Assembly (NCBI RefSeq): GCF_029867415.1 | Contig: NW_026705444.1 | Span: 62,001-126,000, forward strand | Direction of reading: 5' to 3' | Length of the DNA: 64,000 nt | DNA from: Vicia villosa | Taxonomy: Eukaryota; Streptophyta; Magnoliopsida; Fabales; Fabaceae | Shown here: one piece after another, positions 46,621 through 57,810 of the stretch | Position numbering within the stretch: position 1 is the first letter of the stretch | Layout: every line of letters begins with the position of its first letter | Program-made: the position numbers and the translations under genes | The notes under the pieces: model-generated | What the model was told of the DNA's origin: nothing | What the model saw: the letters and a program-made list of their open reading frames with translations, nothing else | The model's database searches: none

Positions 46621-48375
46621 TGTAACACCCCAAATCTACCCGGTAGATTATAATACAAAAATCAGAATATTTAAAAACTTTTCAACATATTCAGGGTATC
46701 ACATTTCAACATAAACTTCAACTTGTATTTCACTGAACATAGATACATAGCATTCGAATGACAATTGATAACTTACTTCATTCTAATAAACAAAAAAACA
46801 ACTTCTTTTATTAATAACGCAGCGAAACTCGCAACTTTTAACTTAGAATTCATTTAACAATATTTATTCAACTAACACCAAATTCAAATTATAATTATTA
46901 AACTACAGTAATAAAAACATAGGAACCACAACATAAACATCCCCCCGAGTGCTATGTATCAGAGCAACACACCAACTTGGACTCGATGAAGCTACTGAAT
47001 CTTCATCACTGCATATCACCTGCACGTTACCAACATAGGGGTAACATTCAAACATAAGGGTGAGATATCTTACAATATAAAGGTGCATAATAAATAATAT
47101 AGGAGATATAGATCATACATAATTTCACCACTTCATACAACAACTATACAACAGGTAACAAACAGACTTAAATCAACACAACTTGTTAACATCAACAACA
47201 TTAAATCAACCATCAACATAAAAACCACAACAACAACTTAATTACAACAACAACTTAACACCAACAACAACTTAATAATAACAGTAACTTCTTAACAACA
47301 ACAACTTAATACATACAACATCAAAATATCACAACTTAATGGCAACCTCAAACAACATACAACTCTAGATGTGACTCAACTATGCATATGCATGTGGTAC
47401 CATTGGAGCAGAAATCCTCACTTAAAAATCCACCAGGTTATCGAGGCGTCAACAAGGCATAAGCCTTCAACTTATTTTTCCAATCCAGGCCAACGTGGAG
47501 AGCATTAGCTCCATCTTAAAATTGCCAATCCAGGCCAACTTAATAATGCTATGCTATGCATGCGAAAACAACCACAACACCAACTTAATAAACACAACAC
47601 AACAACGACAAAATGCAACAACTTAATCAACATTGGTCACAATACTGGCAACTGCAAAACAACTTAACAACGTTGGTCATAGGACCTGCAACTTAATCAA
47701 CGCATCAACAACAACTTATAACAACAACAACTCAATTCAATCAACATTGGCCATAGGGCCTACAACAACAATAAATTCAACAACAACATACAACTTATCA
47801 ACATTGGCCATAGGGCCTACAACAACAATAAATTCAACAACAACAAACAACTTATCGACATTGGCCATAGGGCTTACAATGTTATCTCGCCAACAATTGG
47901 ATGCAATTTAACTAAATTCATCATATTAATCAGCAAACATCATAGTACACAAGACAAGTAACGACATGACACGGTTAATTCAACTACTTAATAAAAGCAT
48001 ATTTATTGTTAATTCATCACAAGCCATTATTATCAGTTCATACAGATCGAATTCGTACAACCAATTGCATCAAGCATACAACATCCTTATCAACTCATAC
48101 AGATCGAATATGTACCACAAGTATAATTTTTATTAAATATTTTTATATTGGTTCCCAATTCATTTTTATAATATAGGAATTTATTTTAGCTTTCCAACGG
48201 TCCAAACAACGCGACAAACTTGAGGTTTTTAAGAAAATTCAGTACAAATCAATGGAACCCGGTTCCCCTATTCAAAAACAGAATTTTTACGCCACAAAAG
48301 GTCTAGGAACCCGGTTTCTCCAAACTGGAAACTGGTTCCCACTGTAGCAGTTTCAAAAAAACTCTGTTTTAGGCT
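46621..48375 (+). mobile_element. LTR-like segment opening TGTAACACCCC
   Basis: Starts TGTAACACCCCAAATC, as LTRs of a Ty3/gypsy group do, and resembles the start of the insertion at 33120. CAA/AAC-rich throughout 47140-47940. No coding frame. The right end joins an Ogre integrase fragment without a clear terminal CA, so it is probably truncated. Confidence 0.5.
47630..47890. repeat. Tandem repeat with 'ACATTGGCCATAGGGC' (about 66 bp)
   Basis: 'ttggccatagggcctacaac' and its surroundings recur at 47744, 47803 and 47861, with more diverged copies at about 47633 and 47671. An open frame on the plus strand simply follows the repeat. Confidence 0.85.
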
Positions 48376-48383
48376 GCTACGAG

Positions 48384-48830
48384 TTTAACCCTTCAACTAG
48401 AGCAACTCCTTTCTTCCTTGTATATGGCATGGAGGCAGTCCTCCCCATAGAGTTCGAGATCCCATCAATGAGAGTCTTGGTGGAGGCAAAATTAACAGAA
48501 GCTGAGTGGTGTCAAAACAGATTCGATGAGTTGAACTTAATCGAAGAAAAGCGCATGAAAACTTTATGCCACAGATAGCTATATCAACAAAGAATGAAGA
48601 AAGCTTTCGACAAAAAGGTCCGACCTCGCACAATCAAAGAAGGCGACCTTGTGCTAAAAAAGATTCAATCTTTTCTCACATATTCAAGGGGAAAATGGAC
48701 TCCGAATTATGACGGCCCATACGTGGTCAAGAGAGCTTTCTCGGAAGGTGCCTTAATACTCACGACTATAGATGGAGAAGAATTCACCCGTCCTGTAAAC
48801 GTCGATGCATTCAAGAAGTACTTCGCCTAA
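48384..48830 (+). pseudogene. Ogre integrase C-terminal fragment
   Basis: One frame from FNPSTRATPFFLVYGMEAVLP through FDELNLIEEKR, a TAG at 48576, then MKKAFDKKVRPRTIKEGDLVLKK and WTPNYDGPYVVKRAF to a TAA at 48828. This is the last part of the Ogre/Tat integrase. Everything upstream is lost, replaced by the LTR-like segment. Followed by the 3' UTR and LTR of the same element. Confidence 0.88.
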
Positions 48831-50289
48831 ATAATCAAAAGAACAACTCGCTAAGTTGAAAACTCGCAAAGAGCGACTTAGGAAAAAAAGAACGTCTCGA
48901 TGGATCGAAAACCCGAAAGGGCGATTCAGGAAAAAGTTAGAGACATAAAAATAATAAATCAATCTTGGTAGATTTAAAACCCGAAAGGGATAATCTACGT
49001 AAAAGTTGGGAATATATGGCAAGTAACTGTGTTCAGGACAAACTTGATCATACAGAAAACCCATAGCGGAGTATTCATCATCAGTAGGTCATCTTCTATG
49101 AAGCACGAATACAACGCAACTCAAAGTGGAAGAAAAATATAACGGTCGTCACGCTTCAACGTAGTCCTTTTCCCGAAAATTACCAATTTCTAACTTTGTA
49201 AATACTCCATGAAATCAATCTTTTCGCTGATTACCATTTCATATAAATAACAATTCGAGCTTTATGCCCACTTCTTTGCAATCGAGTCTTATTCAGTTTC
49301 TTAAAATTGCATTTTTTAAGTCTGATAGCCATTTTTCTTGAAACAAACATTTTCAAAATAAAATGAATTTACTTGCAAAATAAAGGTGAAACTTCTCTCT
49401 AAGGTTTACAAACAATAAAAAGAATTCCAATAGTTGCTCTGAAAATGGTCGAGACTCTGGGAAAAAAATTTCTCCCACAAGGTCGTTTTGCGAACATCTC
49501 CTGATGACAGATCTTCACTTCAAATCATTTCACTCCACTTCAAACAGAGGACAACCGACAACCAGGTATCCCTAACAGAGTGCAATCTATACTTTTCAAG
49601 AAGAAGACATCTTTTGATCAACAAAAAAAAACTCAGATCGTATCACAGGATTTCACATCCGCGATAATTCTCTTCACATTCACTTTACATTTCATAATCA
49701 TCATAACATTCATGCATGCGTCACGCATATACCATATGTTTGCATGGTCAACATAGTCTATTTAGGTTTTGATCATACCATTCCCAAGCAAGAGATTCTT
49801 CCAGCAGCAGACAAGCGTTACCCTTGTCAAAGAAGCTTCATAAAAAATCCCAGCGAGTTACTGCTGTCAGCAAATCTTCCGCAAAGATCCCTAGCTAACT
49901 CTAGGCGATAATTTAAAAGACAAATCTCATATCTACCACATCTCTTCCCTCACAAGTCCCCGACGGAGTTGTCACGAAATTCATATACAACAAACAAACG
50001 ACAGTACAAGTCAAAACTGCTTGTTTTCAGCTATAAAATTTCAGCCAATTCAACATGGCATAATCAAGCGTCATCAACTAAGATAACAATTTTATCATGA
50101 CTAGCAATCAACAAATCTCCCTAGAAGAGTAGTCTGTCCATTTGCAAGCTGATCAACTCCATTCTTACACGGCTCCTCAGAGAGTCCGTGTACATCAAAC
50201 AAATGGCAATCTCGGTCGAGAAGTTTGTTTGATCCCAGAATCCACGCATCACCATCCGTGTCATTAAATGTTACTTCCAACAGTATTGT

Positions 50290-50560
50290 TGCATTCACAT
50301 ATTATTTCCCCAGCGGATTCCATGCTAAGTTGATGAATGGAATTCTTCTGCAAAGACAGTTCATCCACTTCCCCCAAGCAAATTCTTCAGCAGAATCAAA
50401 GAACGACAGTTTTCCACAAAAACAGTTCATCTACCAGAAAACTCTCCACGGAGCCAACAAATAGCAGTCTTCTACGAAGACAGTTCGTCCACCGGGTAAT
50501 TCCCCCCAGAGTCAATGAACAACAGTTTTCCGCCGAAGATAGTTCATCCACTTTCAAACA
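50290..50560 (+). repeat. Four to five diverged monomers resembling the 1-1613 array
   Basis: Monomers of about 55-70 bp carrying 'AA-GACAGTTC-TCCAC'. The copy at 50467-50490 reads GCAGTCTTCTACGAAGACAG, nearly the same as the reverse complement of the core in the 230-bp array. In element orientation both are on the same strand. Confidence 0.75.
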
Positions 50561-51074
50561 TAGTCATTAGCTCCTCAAAAGGACACATAATCATATATCA
50601 TTTCTTCAGAAACACAAATTTTGAAGGGAAACATGATAAGGTTTTCATCCACCATCAGATGGCATCTCTCCAACAGATCCTGGCGAGAAGTTTGGTGAAG
50701 AATCAAACCTTTGGAGATTTTCTCTTTATCTGAGATATTGTCCAAAATGACAACTGAGACTAGTTTCACGATCAGAAATTCGAAATGAGGGGAGGTTACT
50801 TACCTTTTTCTAAGCAACATCACTTAGTCAAAGAAAATGGACAGTGCATTCTACATTTCCATCCGTTTACCAGAGTTCACATGACACATTCCAAAGGAGT
50901 TTGCTTCCTTATCCCCCGAAGAATGCGACAACGGGATCAAGTCATGCACGAGCATCTCGTCATAACCGCGACATCTCAGGAACGCCCAAAATTCAGGCAT
51001 TCTTCAGTATTTAACTCTCTTCCACTCATCAGAGACTAAGATGTCAATCTTCCTCCCTCCGGATGGAAGAAACT

Positions 51075-51086
51075 TAAATAGGGGCA
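51075..51086 (+). promoter_or_regulatory. Polypurine tract of the plus-strand Ogre element
   Basis: AAATAGGGGCA directly before the LTR start. The same tract appears, reversed, at 56725-56737 and in diverged form at 61207-61219. Confidence 0.7.
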
Positions 51087-51088
51087 TC

Positions 51089-51822
51089 TGTCATACCCTA
51101 ATTTTGACCCCCCCTAAGATGTCACATCATCTAGGATCTCCCAGTCATATCAATATAGATACCCAGAGCAATCACCTATTCACTAGGTATTCTATTAGGG
51201 TTTTCAGTCTATGAGATTCAGGAAAAGGATCAATCAATGGTCAACATGATCCTCCACAAAATCATAGAGGTCAAGATGTTTCATCCTTATCAACATGATC
51301 TCCAACCTCAAGGCATTGAACCTCCAGTTCATCAATGCAACCAGATTAGGGTTTTGAGATCCTCGGAGACTGTAATCAAGATTTCACCTGGGAAGAGCTT
51401 CAAGCTTCAAAACATGGTTCACACATCTCAAATGCCTTCACATGCTCTTATCATCAATGTCTAAAGTAAAATATACTTCCATTCAAGATCCACAGTCATC
51501 AATTTCATCAGGTCCACAATTAGGGTTTCTCTACTGCTTTGAGGCTCTAATCTTAACTCAAGCTTGTTTCAATTGGTCTCCTCATCAATCATGGTTTGTG
51601 GAGTTCAGGTTCTAATTCATTGACCATTATAAACTTCTTTCTTATCAAGCCACAAGAATCATTCTTCATCCAAATTCATCAAGAACAAAGATTAGGGTTT
51701 ATTTCCCTACACAAGGTGAAAATGAGAGTTTGATCTATGCATGAGGAATGGAGAGCTCATTTTCTTGCAACACAAGATATAGCTATGGGTTTTCATACCA
51801 TAAGTCATTTGGTCAGGAACTT
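51089..51822 (+). mobile_element. 3' LTR of the plus-strand Ogre element, cut by element A
   Basis: Opens TGTCATACCCTAATTTTGACC. Its first 400 bp match the start of the nested LTR at 37474 (minus), so both belong to one subfamily. It stops at the TG/CA border of another LTR at 51823; the remaining part must lie beyond the later insertions, outside the window. Confidence 0.82.
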
Positions 51823-54800
51823 TGTTACACGTTGTCGCACTCTCGCGAAAAATGAACAGAGTCGCCACCAATATATTTATCCCATAAGGGAAAGGAATAT
51901 CAGAAATCCTAGCAAAGGAAGGAACAAGGTCTTGCGACCAGAGAATAAGGCACGGGAGTCGGTTACGCAAGGGGAAGGTATTAGCACCCCTCGCGCCCAT
52001 CGTACTCGATGGTATCCACCTATGTTTGTTTCTATCTAAAGGGTGTGTACTATGTCTATGTCTACATGCGAATGAATGCAAAAAGAAATACGGGGAAAAG
52101 AAGGATTATTTACAAATGTGCTCGTTCAAGCCCCGCGACTTGATGCCTACGTATCCTTTTCAGGAATCAGAGCGCCGTAGTTCGGCTCCATTGTTTTGTT
52201 TGTTTTTGTGTTTTTTAGTTGGGAGGCGTTAACGCTCGCGCTCTTGCATAAGGGATCGCCTAGGATGCAATAGAGCGGAGATAACAATGCCCTTAAGAAA
52301 GGAGAGAAGAGAGAGAGTTTGAGTGTTTCGAGGAAATCCCTTAAGCAAGGGAAACTCGAGTTACTCTTTGGTTGGTGTTTTTTAGAAGTTGGGAACTTAC
52401 GCCTGAATGGGACCCTTAAGCAAGGGAGATCCAAGCACTCGAACATTCCCTTAAGCAAGGGATGTTTCAAGCTTCCATTCCCTTTTTAAGAATTTTCACT
52501 TTGATTATTAGTGTTTTTTAGTGTTTTCTTTGTATTTTTTTAAAGGGATTTTATTTGAATATTTTTAGATGTTTTAGGTTGTAAAAGAAAAAAGAAACTA
52601 GCCTAAGTATGAAGGGAATTTCTACCTAATGTTATCATGGTTTCTACCTAAGGTTAGGAATAAAAGACACATGAAAAATAAAGCAAAAAGTGGAGTATAT
52701 GAAAATAGCATAAGAGCATGAAAAAGAACGAGTAGACAATATAGTAAAAGTGGACTAAAAAATACTACTATTTTTATATGGTTTTTATGAAGGAAATTGA
52801 ATTCCAATTAACCAAAAAAGAATTAAAAAGATAGCCTAAACTAATATTTTTATTGATCATTTTCTATGTCAAAAATTAGCACTAAGGTCTAAAATTAGAA
52901 GAAAATTAGTATTATTATACCTAAAAGAGATTGGTAAAAATCTAATTAAAAGGACCTAAAATTCTAGCAATTAAAAGAAATAGAAACAAGGAGGTGTGAA
53001 TTGAATCATATGGTGGTGAATAGGAAAGGCGCTGGGCCCAGGGTGTTGGCCCAACAGGTTTTTTGTTACACAACCTTTTTTGAAAGAAATCCATGGGCCA
53101 GGGGTGTATGACCAACATGATGGTGCAATAAGCAGAATGGGCGCAAGGCCCAGCCAGGCCAAGGCCCAGGGGAATTCTTTATCCATTTTCGGATTTTATT
53201 GACAAACAAAATAAAATAAAAAAAACAAATAACAATGAAAAGAAAGAAGTTTGGGAATTAGGGTTACCTGCAATGCGCCGATTCAACTCAACATTCCCCT
53301 TCTCTCGAACGCACTCAGGCGACGACGGCCGAACCTCTTCTCCGATAGACAAATTTACGGAGCCACCATGACGAACACAACTCCGATGAGGCTCTCGTTC
53401 TCTTATCCTAATCTCTTCCGGTTTCGAGCAATGGTGGAGCGACCAAGTCGTCTTCTCCGACGGCACCTTTCGACTTTGCGCGTGATTTGTTGCGTCCTCT
53501 CTCCCCTCTTTCGATTAGCTTTTGTTGTTGAAGATGTGAGAGCCCCTGATATCGTTGTAACCTTGGTTAATACGCAGATTCAAGCACAGGTTTGTTCTCT
53601 CTTTCTTCTGATTGCCTCTTCTTCTTCTCGAAATCTTGCTCTTCTCCTTCTTCTTTGTTTTTTCTTCTCTTCTTTTTTGTAATTTCTGTGCTAAGATGTT
53701 AGTTCTGGCGGAGGATTGAGTTATTGTGAGGTCAAGCTCAAGCACATTGAAGCTATGAGGATGAGCTTCGATGGCTTCCGAGAGTTGAGCGGATCGTGAG
53801 GTGAGGGATGAAGTTGCAGAGAGCGTATGGTGTGTGTGGAGATCGAGTGTGAACAAGAATGGTGGATAGAAGGATGATGAAGATGAATGGAGTGCGATGA
53901 AGGAGATGATTCAGAGAGTGTGAATTGGTGGAAGAAGATTGTTACTGAATGAATTGGGGAGAGAGAGTGAAGATGAATGGTAGTGGTATGAAGGTGGAGA
54001 AAGTGGCGTGGAGAGTGATGAAGAAGATGATTGAGAGATGAAGATGATGATGAGTGAAGTGTGAGAATGGCGTGTAGTGTGAATTATGGAGGGAAGGGAG
54101 ATTATATAGAGATTGAGAGTGAGAGATTCAGTTAGAGATTGAGAGTGATTGAGGGCCCTAGGATCTGAGATTCGGTTATGGATTGAAGGGTGAGGATCTG
54201 GCGGTTAGAAGTTTGTTACTTCTGTTTCAAGTTAGTTATACTCTGTTTTTCAGTTTGTTATTTTTCTGTTTAGTAGTTGAAAAAGGTTAGTTACAGCAGG
54301 TGAATTAGTTACTGTTAGTTAAAAAACAGTTAGATGGAGTTTGTTAGATAGGAGATTGGAGGGTTTTGATTGAGAGGTTTTGGGAGTTAGTTATATGGGT
54401 ATGGATGGGTGAGTTAGATTCTGTTAGGAGTTTGGAGAGTTAGTATATTAAGTTGTTAGAAACTGTTAGAGGAAGTTAGGGACAGTTGAGTTGAGTTAGT
54501 TATGAGAATGAGGGCTGGTTAAAATTCTGTTATAAGTGGTTGCAAGTGATTCTGTTAGAGTAATGTATGAACCGTCAGTGTAGTGATTGAATGGTAATGT
54601 ATGCTAATGTCTTGTCTTCTTTTTTCTGATTTATTATTGGAACTAACTCGTATATACTTGAATAAGCTGCAGTGTTCGGTTTGGATTTTTAACCAATCTG
54701 GTGCGAGTTCAATACCAATGGAGAATTTGAATTTATGCGCTTCAGCCATGAGGAACAAAATTTCCGCAACTACCACCTGACTCTGAACTGTGTTGCTGCT

Positions 54801-56722
54801 GTAACTCGTAGGCCCTCTTCGAATTACCTTTTTTCTTTAAATGAACTTGGTCAATGCACATGTAGTTGATGCGAACCGAGCATGCTACACTTAGAACACT
54901 GTTTTGAGATTTATGAACATGAATGCCTTTCTTTTTTTTTGAATTATGCTGGAATTTAGTAGGGTATGCAGGGACTGTTTTGAATGAAAGATTGATTTGA
55001 ATGGGGCTATTAGAAGTGCTGAGTTATGAGTTTGTATGTATGCTTATGGGCTGGTTTGATGTGCAGGTTTGGCAGCTGATTTTGGATGTGTTGCAAGTCA
55101 GTATAGGCTTTTCTTTGTGGTAAATTATGCAGGATGGAGGATAAGCTCGACGCGGCGTGACTTAGAAGTCCGGACTGTCGAAGCATGGAGAGCAAAGAAA
55201 GGCTTGAAGAACCGGTTTTCAAAGTGCAGTCGTTTTGAGTATGCTTTATGTGATAACACTGTAGGTGGTTTGGATTTTATGTTTGAATCTGAAACTAGTT
55301 AGTGAGTGTCATGAATGATATTTTGAACTGTAGGTCTTTTTCTCTTCTTCTTGTGATGCTGAATGGATGCAAGGCTGTTTTGTATCGATTTAATATGAAT
55401 CATGCTGGGGCTGAATTGGTGATTTGATATAGTACTGAACTGATTTCAATATCTGAAGGACTGAATGTGTATGTATGTACAGGTTATATGGTAATTGTTA
55501 AGTGATGATGATGAATAAGTTAAAACCCTCGCATTTGTGTATGCGTTTGCCATAACTGTTAACAGCTACATGACTCGAACCGCTTAGCATAACACGTTTG
55601 ATTTTGTGTCAATGGTGATGTGAATGAAGGTTTATGTGAATGTGTATATGAATAAGATGAACTGAATGTGGTGATTATGTCGATGTTTGATTGATTTATG
55701 GCTATATATGGATCTATTTATGGTAAATGCTAACGATTTGTCTTGATTGGTATGCTGACTGGGTTTTTTTGTGTTTGATGCAGGGCTGATGGAATAATGG
55801 CAGCATGGTACAAATGGGAACAAAGTCTCAAAGGTGAAGAGGAATTGAAGATTAGCATGGGGAATGGGTTTTAGGACATCAATTGAAGTCTTGGTCAGAG
55901 GTCAAATGGTTAAAGGGTAGGTGTTGACTTTGGTCAACTATTTGACCAGAAAGTCAATAGTTGACTAAAGTCAACCATAGGTCAAAAAATGTGAATTCTT
56001 GTAATGTTGTATTGTAATGGAAATTGGACTTTTGTAATTGACCTTTGAAAAATGTAATGTACTCTTTCAAGTAAATATGAATTTTCTTCTTTCCTCTCCA
56101 ATGTTTTTTATTTGAATTTTCGATCCTTCTTCAATTTGCATCTTTGACAATGATTCATGTTGTTCTAAGATTCCATTTTTCACACTTTGCGCTTTAATAC
56201 CCAAACAACATCAAACCCATAACTTGCAACAAAGATGAGGCCCTTTAATCACGACTTGTAGCACTATCCACTTAGATGCATCGAGTGAATGACTTTTAAT
56301 GGAAACACTTTGAATGAACCAATGCTTGTTGGCATAATTAATTTGTCCAAAAGAATCACTGCTCTCCACCATGATACCATGAAGATCATCACACCATAAA
56401 GATCATCACGCACAGGGAAGTAAACCCCCACCTTTGTTCTTGACGAAACCAGATGAAGAAGTAGCCTTTGTAGCTTGATGAGAAAGAAGTCCACGGTGCC
56501 CATATTTCAAAACCTTGACCCCACAGTCCCCTACTCAAAGAAGAACCAAAGGAATCAAGCTTGAGTGAAGTAGAAGCTCTAATTTCCAAGATCCTTGATC
56601 CCATGTCGAATTTATTGATTAATGATGCATGATGTGTTAATGACCTAATGGAGAGTATGCAAAGGAAATGCAAAGCCTAGCCAGACAAAAGTAAAGGGGT
56701 AGGACAAATTTGGGGTATGACA
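51823..56722 (-). mobile_element. 3' LTR of minus-strand Ogre-like element A (4,900 bp)
   Basis: The minus strand opens TGTCATACCCCAAATTTGTCC at 56722 and ends CGTGTAACA at 51823. The polypurine tract just to the right shows it is the 3' LTR. The conserved block (AGGGGAAGG..TTAGCACCCC...GTACTC) is at 51968-52012, with 'gagtcgccacc' at 51860. Short repeats of 'cccttaagcaaggga' occur at 52338, 52409 and 52446. Open frames at 53250-53860 are unassigned and I do not call them genes. Confidence 0.82.
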
Positions 56723-57019
56723 GCTGCCCCTATTTAACCATCTTAAACCTGAAGGTGAGATTGACGTTAGCCTTTCGAACATTCGAGGTAGAAGAAGATT
56801 AAATACCAAGACCAGAAATTTGTCCTGAAAAGACGGTGCAAGTGTTATCCTCATGTTTTGATATCTGCTGGGGAAAGAGAAACTTTTTTTTTTATGATGG
56901 AGGGATTTATGGTAAGCAATGGTTGGATGGTGATAGCTTGTAACGTAGCCAAGGTGCCAATATAAGGTTCTCAATGGAAATGATTGTTGTATGAAACTGT
57001 GATTGGAAAATACGGGTTT
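56723..57019 (-). other. Polypurine tract and start of the 3' UTR of element A
   Basis: The minus strand reads ...AAATAGGGGCAGC directly before the LTR. The rest is non-coding. Confidence 0.65.
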
Positions 57020-57810
57020 GATGGAAAGGTAGGACCTACGATCCATGACTCGAAACTAGGGTAAGGTCAACGGACCTACGACCCATAAGAATTGAAAAGG
57101 ATGAGGATAAGGTCGACGGACCTACGATCCATGACTCGAAACTAGGGTAAGGTCAACGGACCTACGACCCACAAGAATTGAAAAAAGATAAGGATAAGGT
57201 CGGCGGACCTACGATCCATGACTCAAAACTAGGGTAAGGTCAACGGACCTACGACCCACAAGAATTGAAAAAGATGAGGATAAGGTCGACGGACCTACGA
57301 TCCATGACTCGAAACTAGGGTAAGGTCAACGGACCTACGACCCACAAGAATTGAAAAGGATGAGGATAAGGTCGACGGATCTACGATCCATGACTCGAAA
57401 CTAGGGTAAGGTCAACGGACCTACGACCCACAAGAATTGAAAAAGATGAGGATAAGGTCGACCGACCTACGATCCATGACTCGAAACTAGGGTAAGGTCA
57501 ACGGACCTACGACCAACAAGAATTGAAAAGGATGAGGATAAGGTCGACGGACCTACGATCCATGACTCGAAACTAGGGTAAGGTCAACGGACCTACGACC
57601 CACAAGAATTGAAAAAGATGAGGATAAGGTCGACGGACCTACGATCCACAAGAATGAAAAGATGAGGATAAGGTCAACGGACCTACGATCCACAAGAAAT
57701 GAAAAAGATGAGGATAAGGTCAACGGACCTACAATTCACAAGAATTGAAAAAGATGAGGATAAGGTCAACGGACCTACGATCCACAAGAATTGAAAAAGA
57801 TGAGGATAAG
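57020..57810. repeat. Tandem array, about 86-bp unit, in the 3' UTR of element A
   Basis: About seven copies of an 86-bp unit made of two related halves (GGATAAGGTCGACGGACC... and GGGTAAGGTCAACGGACC...), followed by three to four copies of a 45-bp single unit at the right end (57650-57800). Copies are nearly identical. Interrupted at 57811 by the LTR of element B. Confidence 0.95.

Larger units (their letters stand above)
48831..51088 (+). mobile_element. 3' UTR of the plus-strand Ogre element
   Basis: About 2.25 kb without genes between the integrase stop and the 3' LTR. It holds 'aaaacccgaaagggcgat' repeats (48900-48990) and a run of diverged monomers (50290-50560). It ends with the polypurine tract. 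Confidence 0.8.

Noticed and set aside
53251..53856. Overlapping frames of 143 and 113 residues on both strands in the LTR of element A
   Set aside because: No recognisable domain, basic/serine-rich composition, inside an LTR; no evidence for a captured gene.
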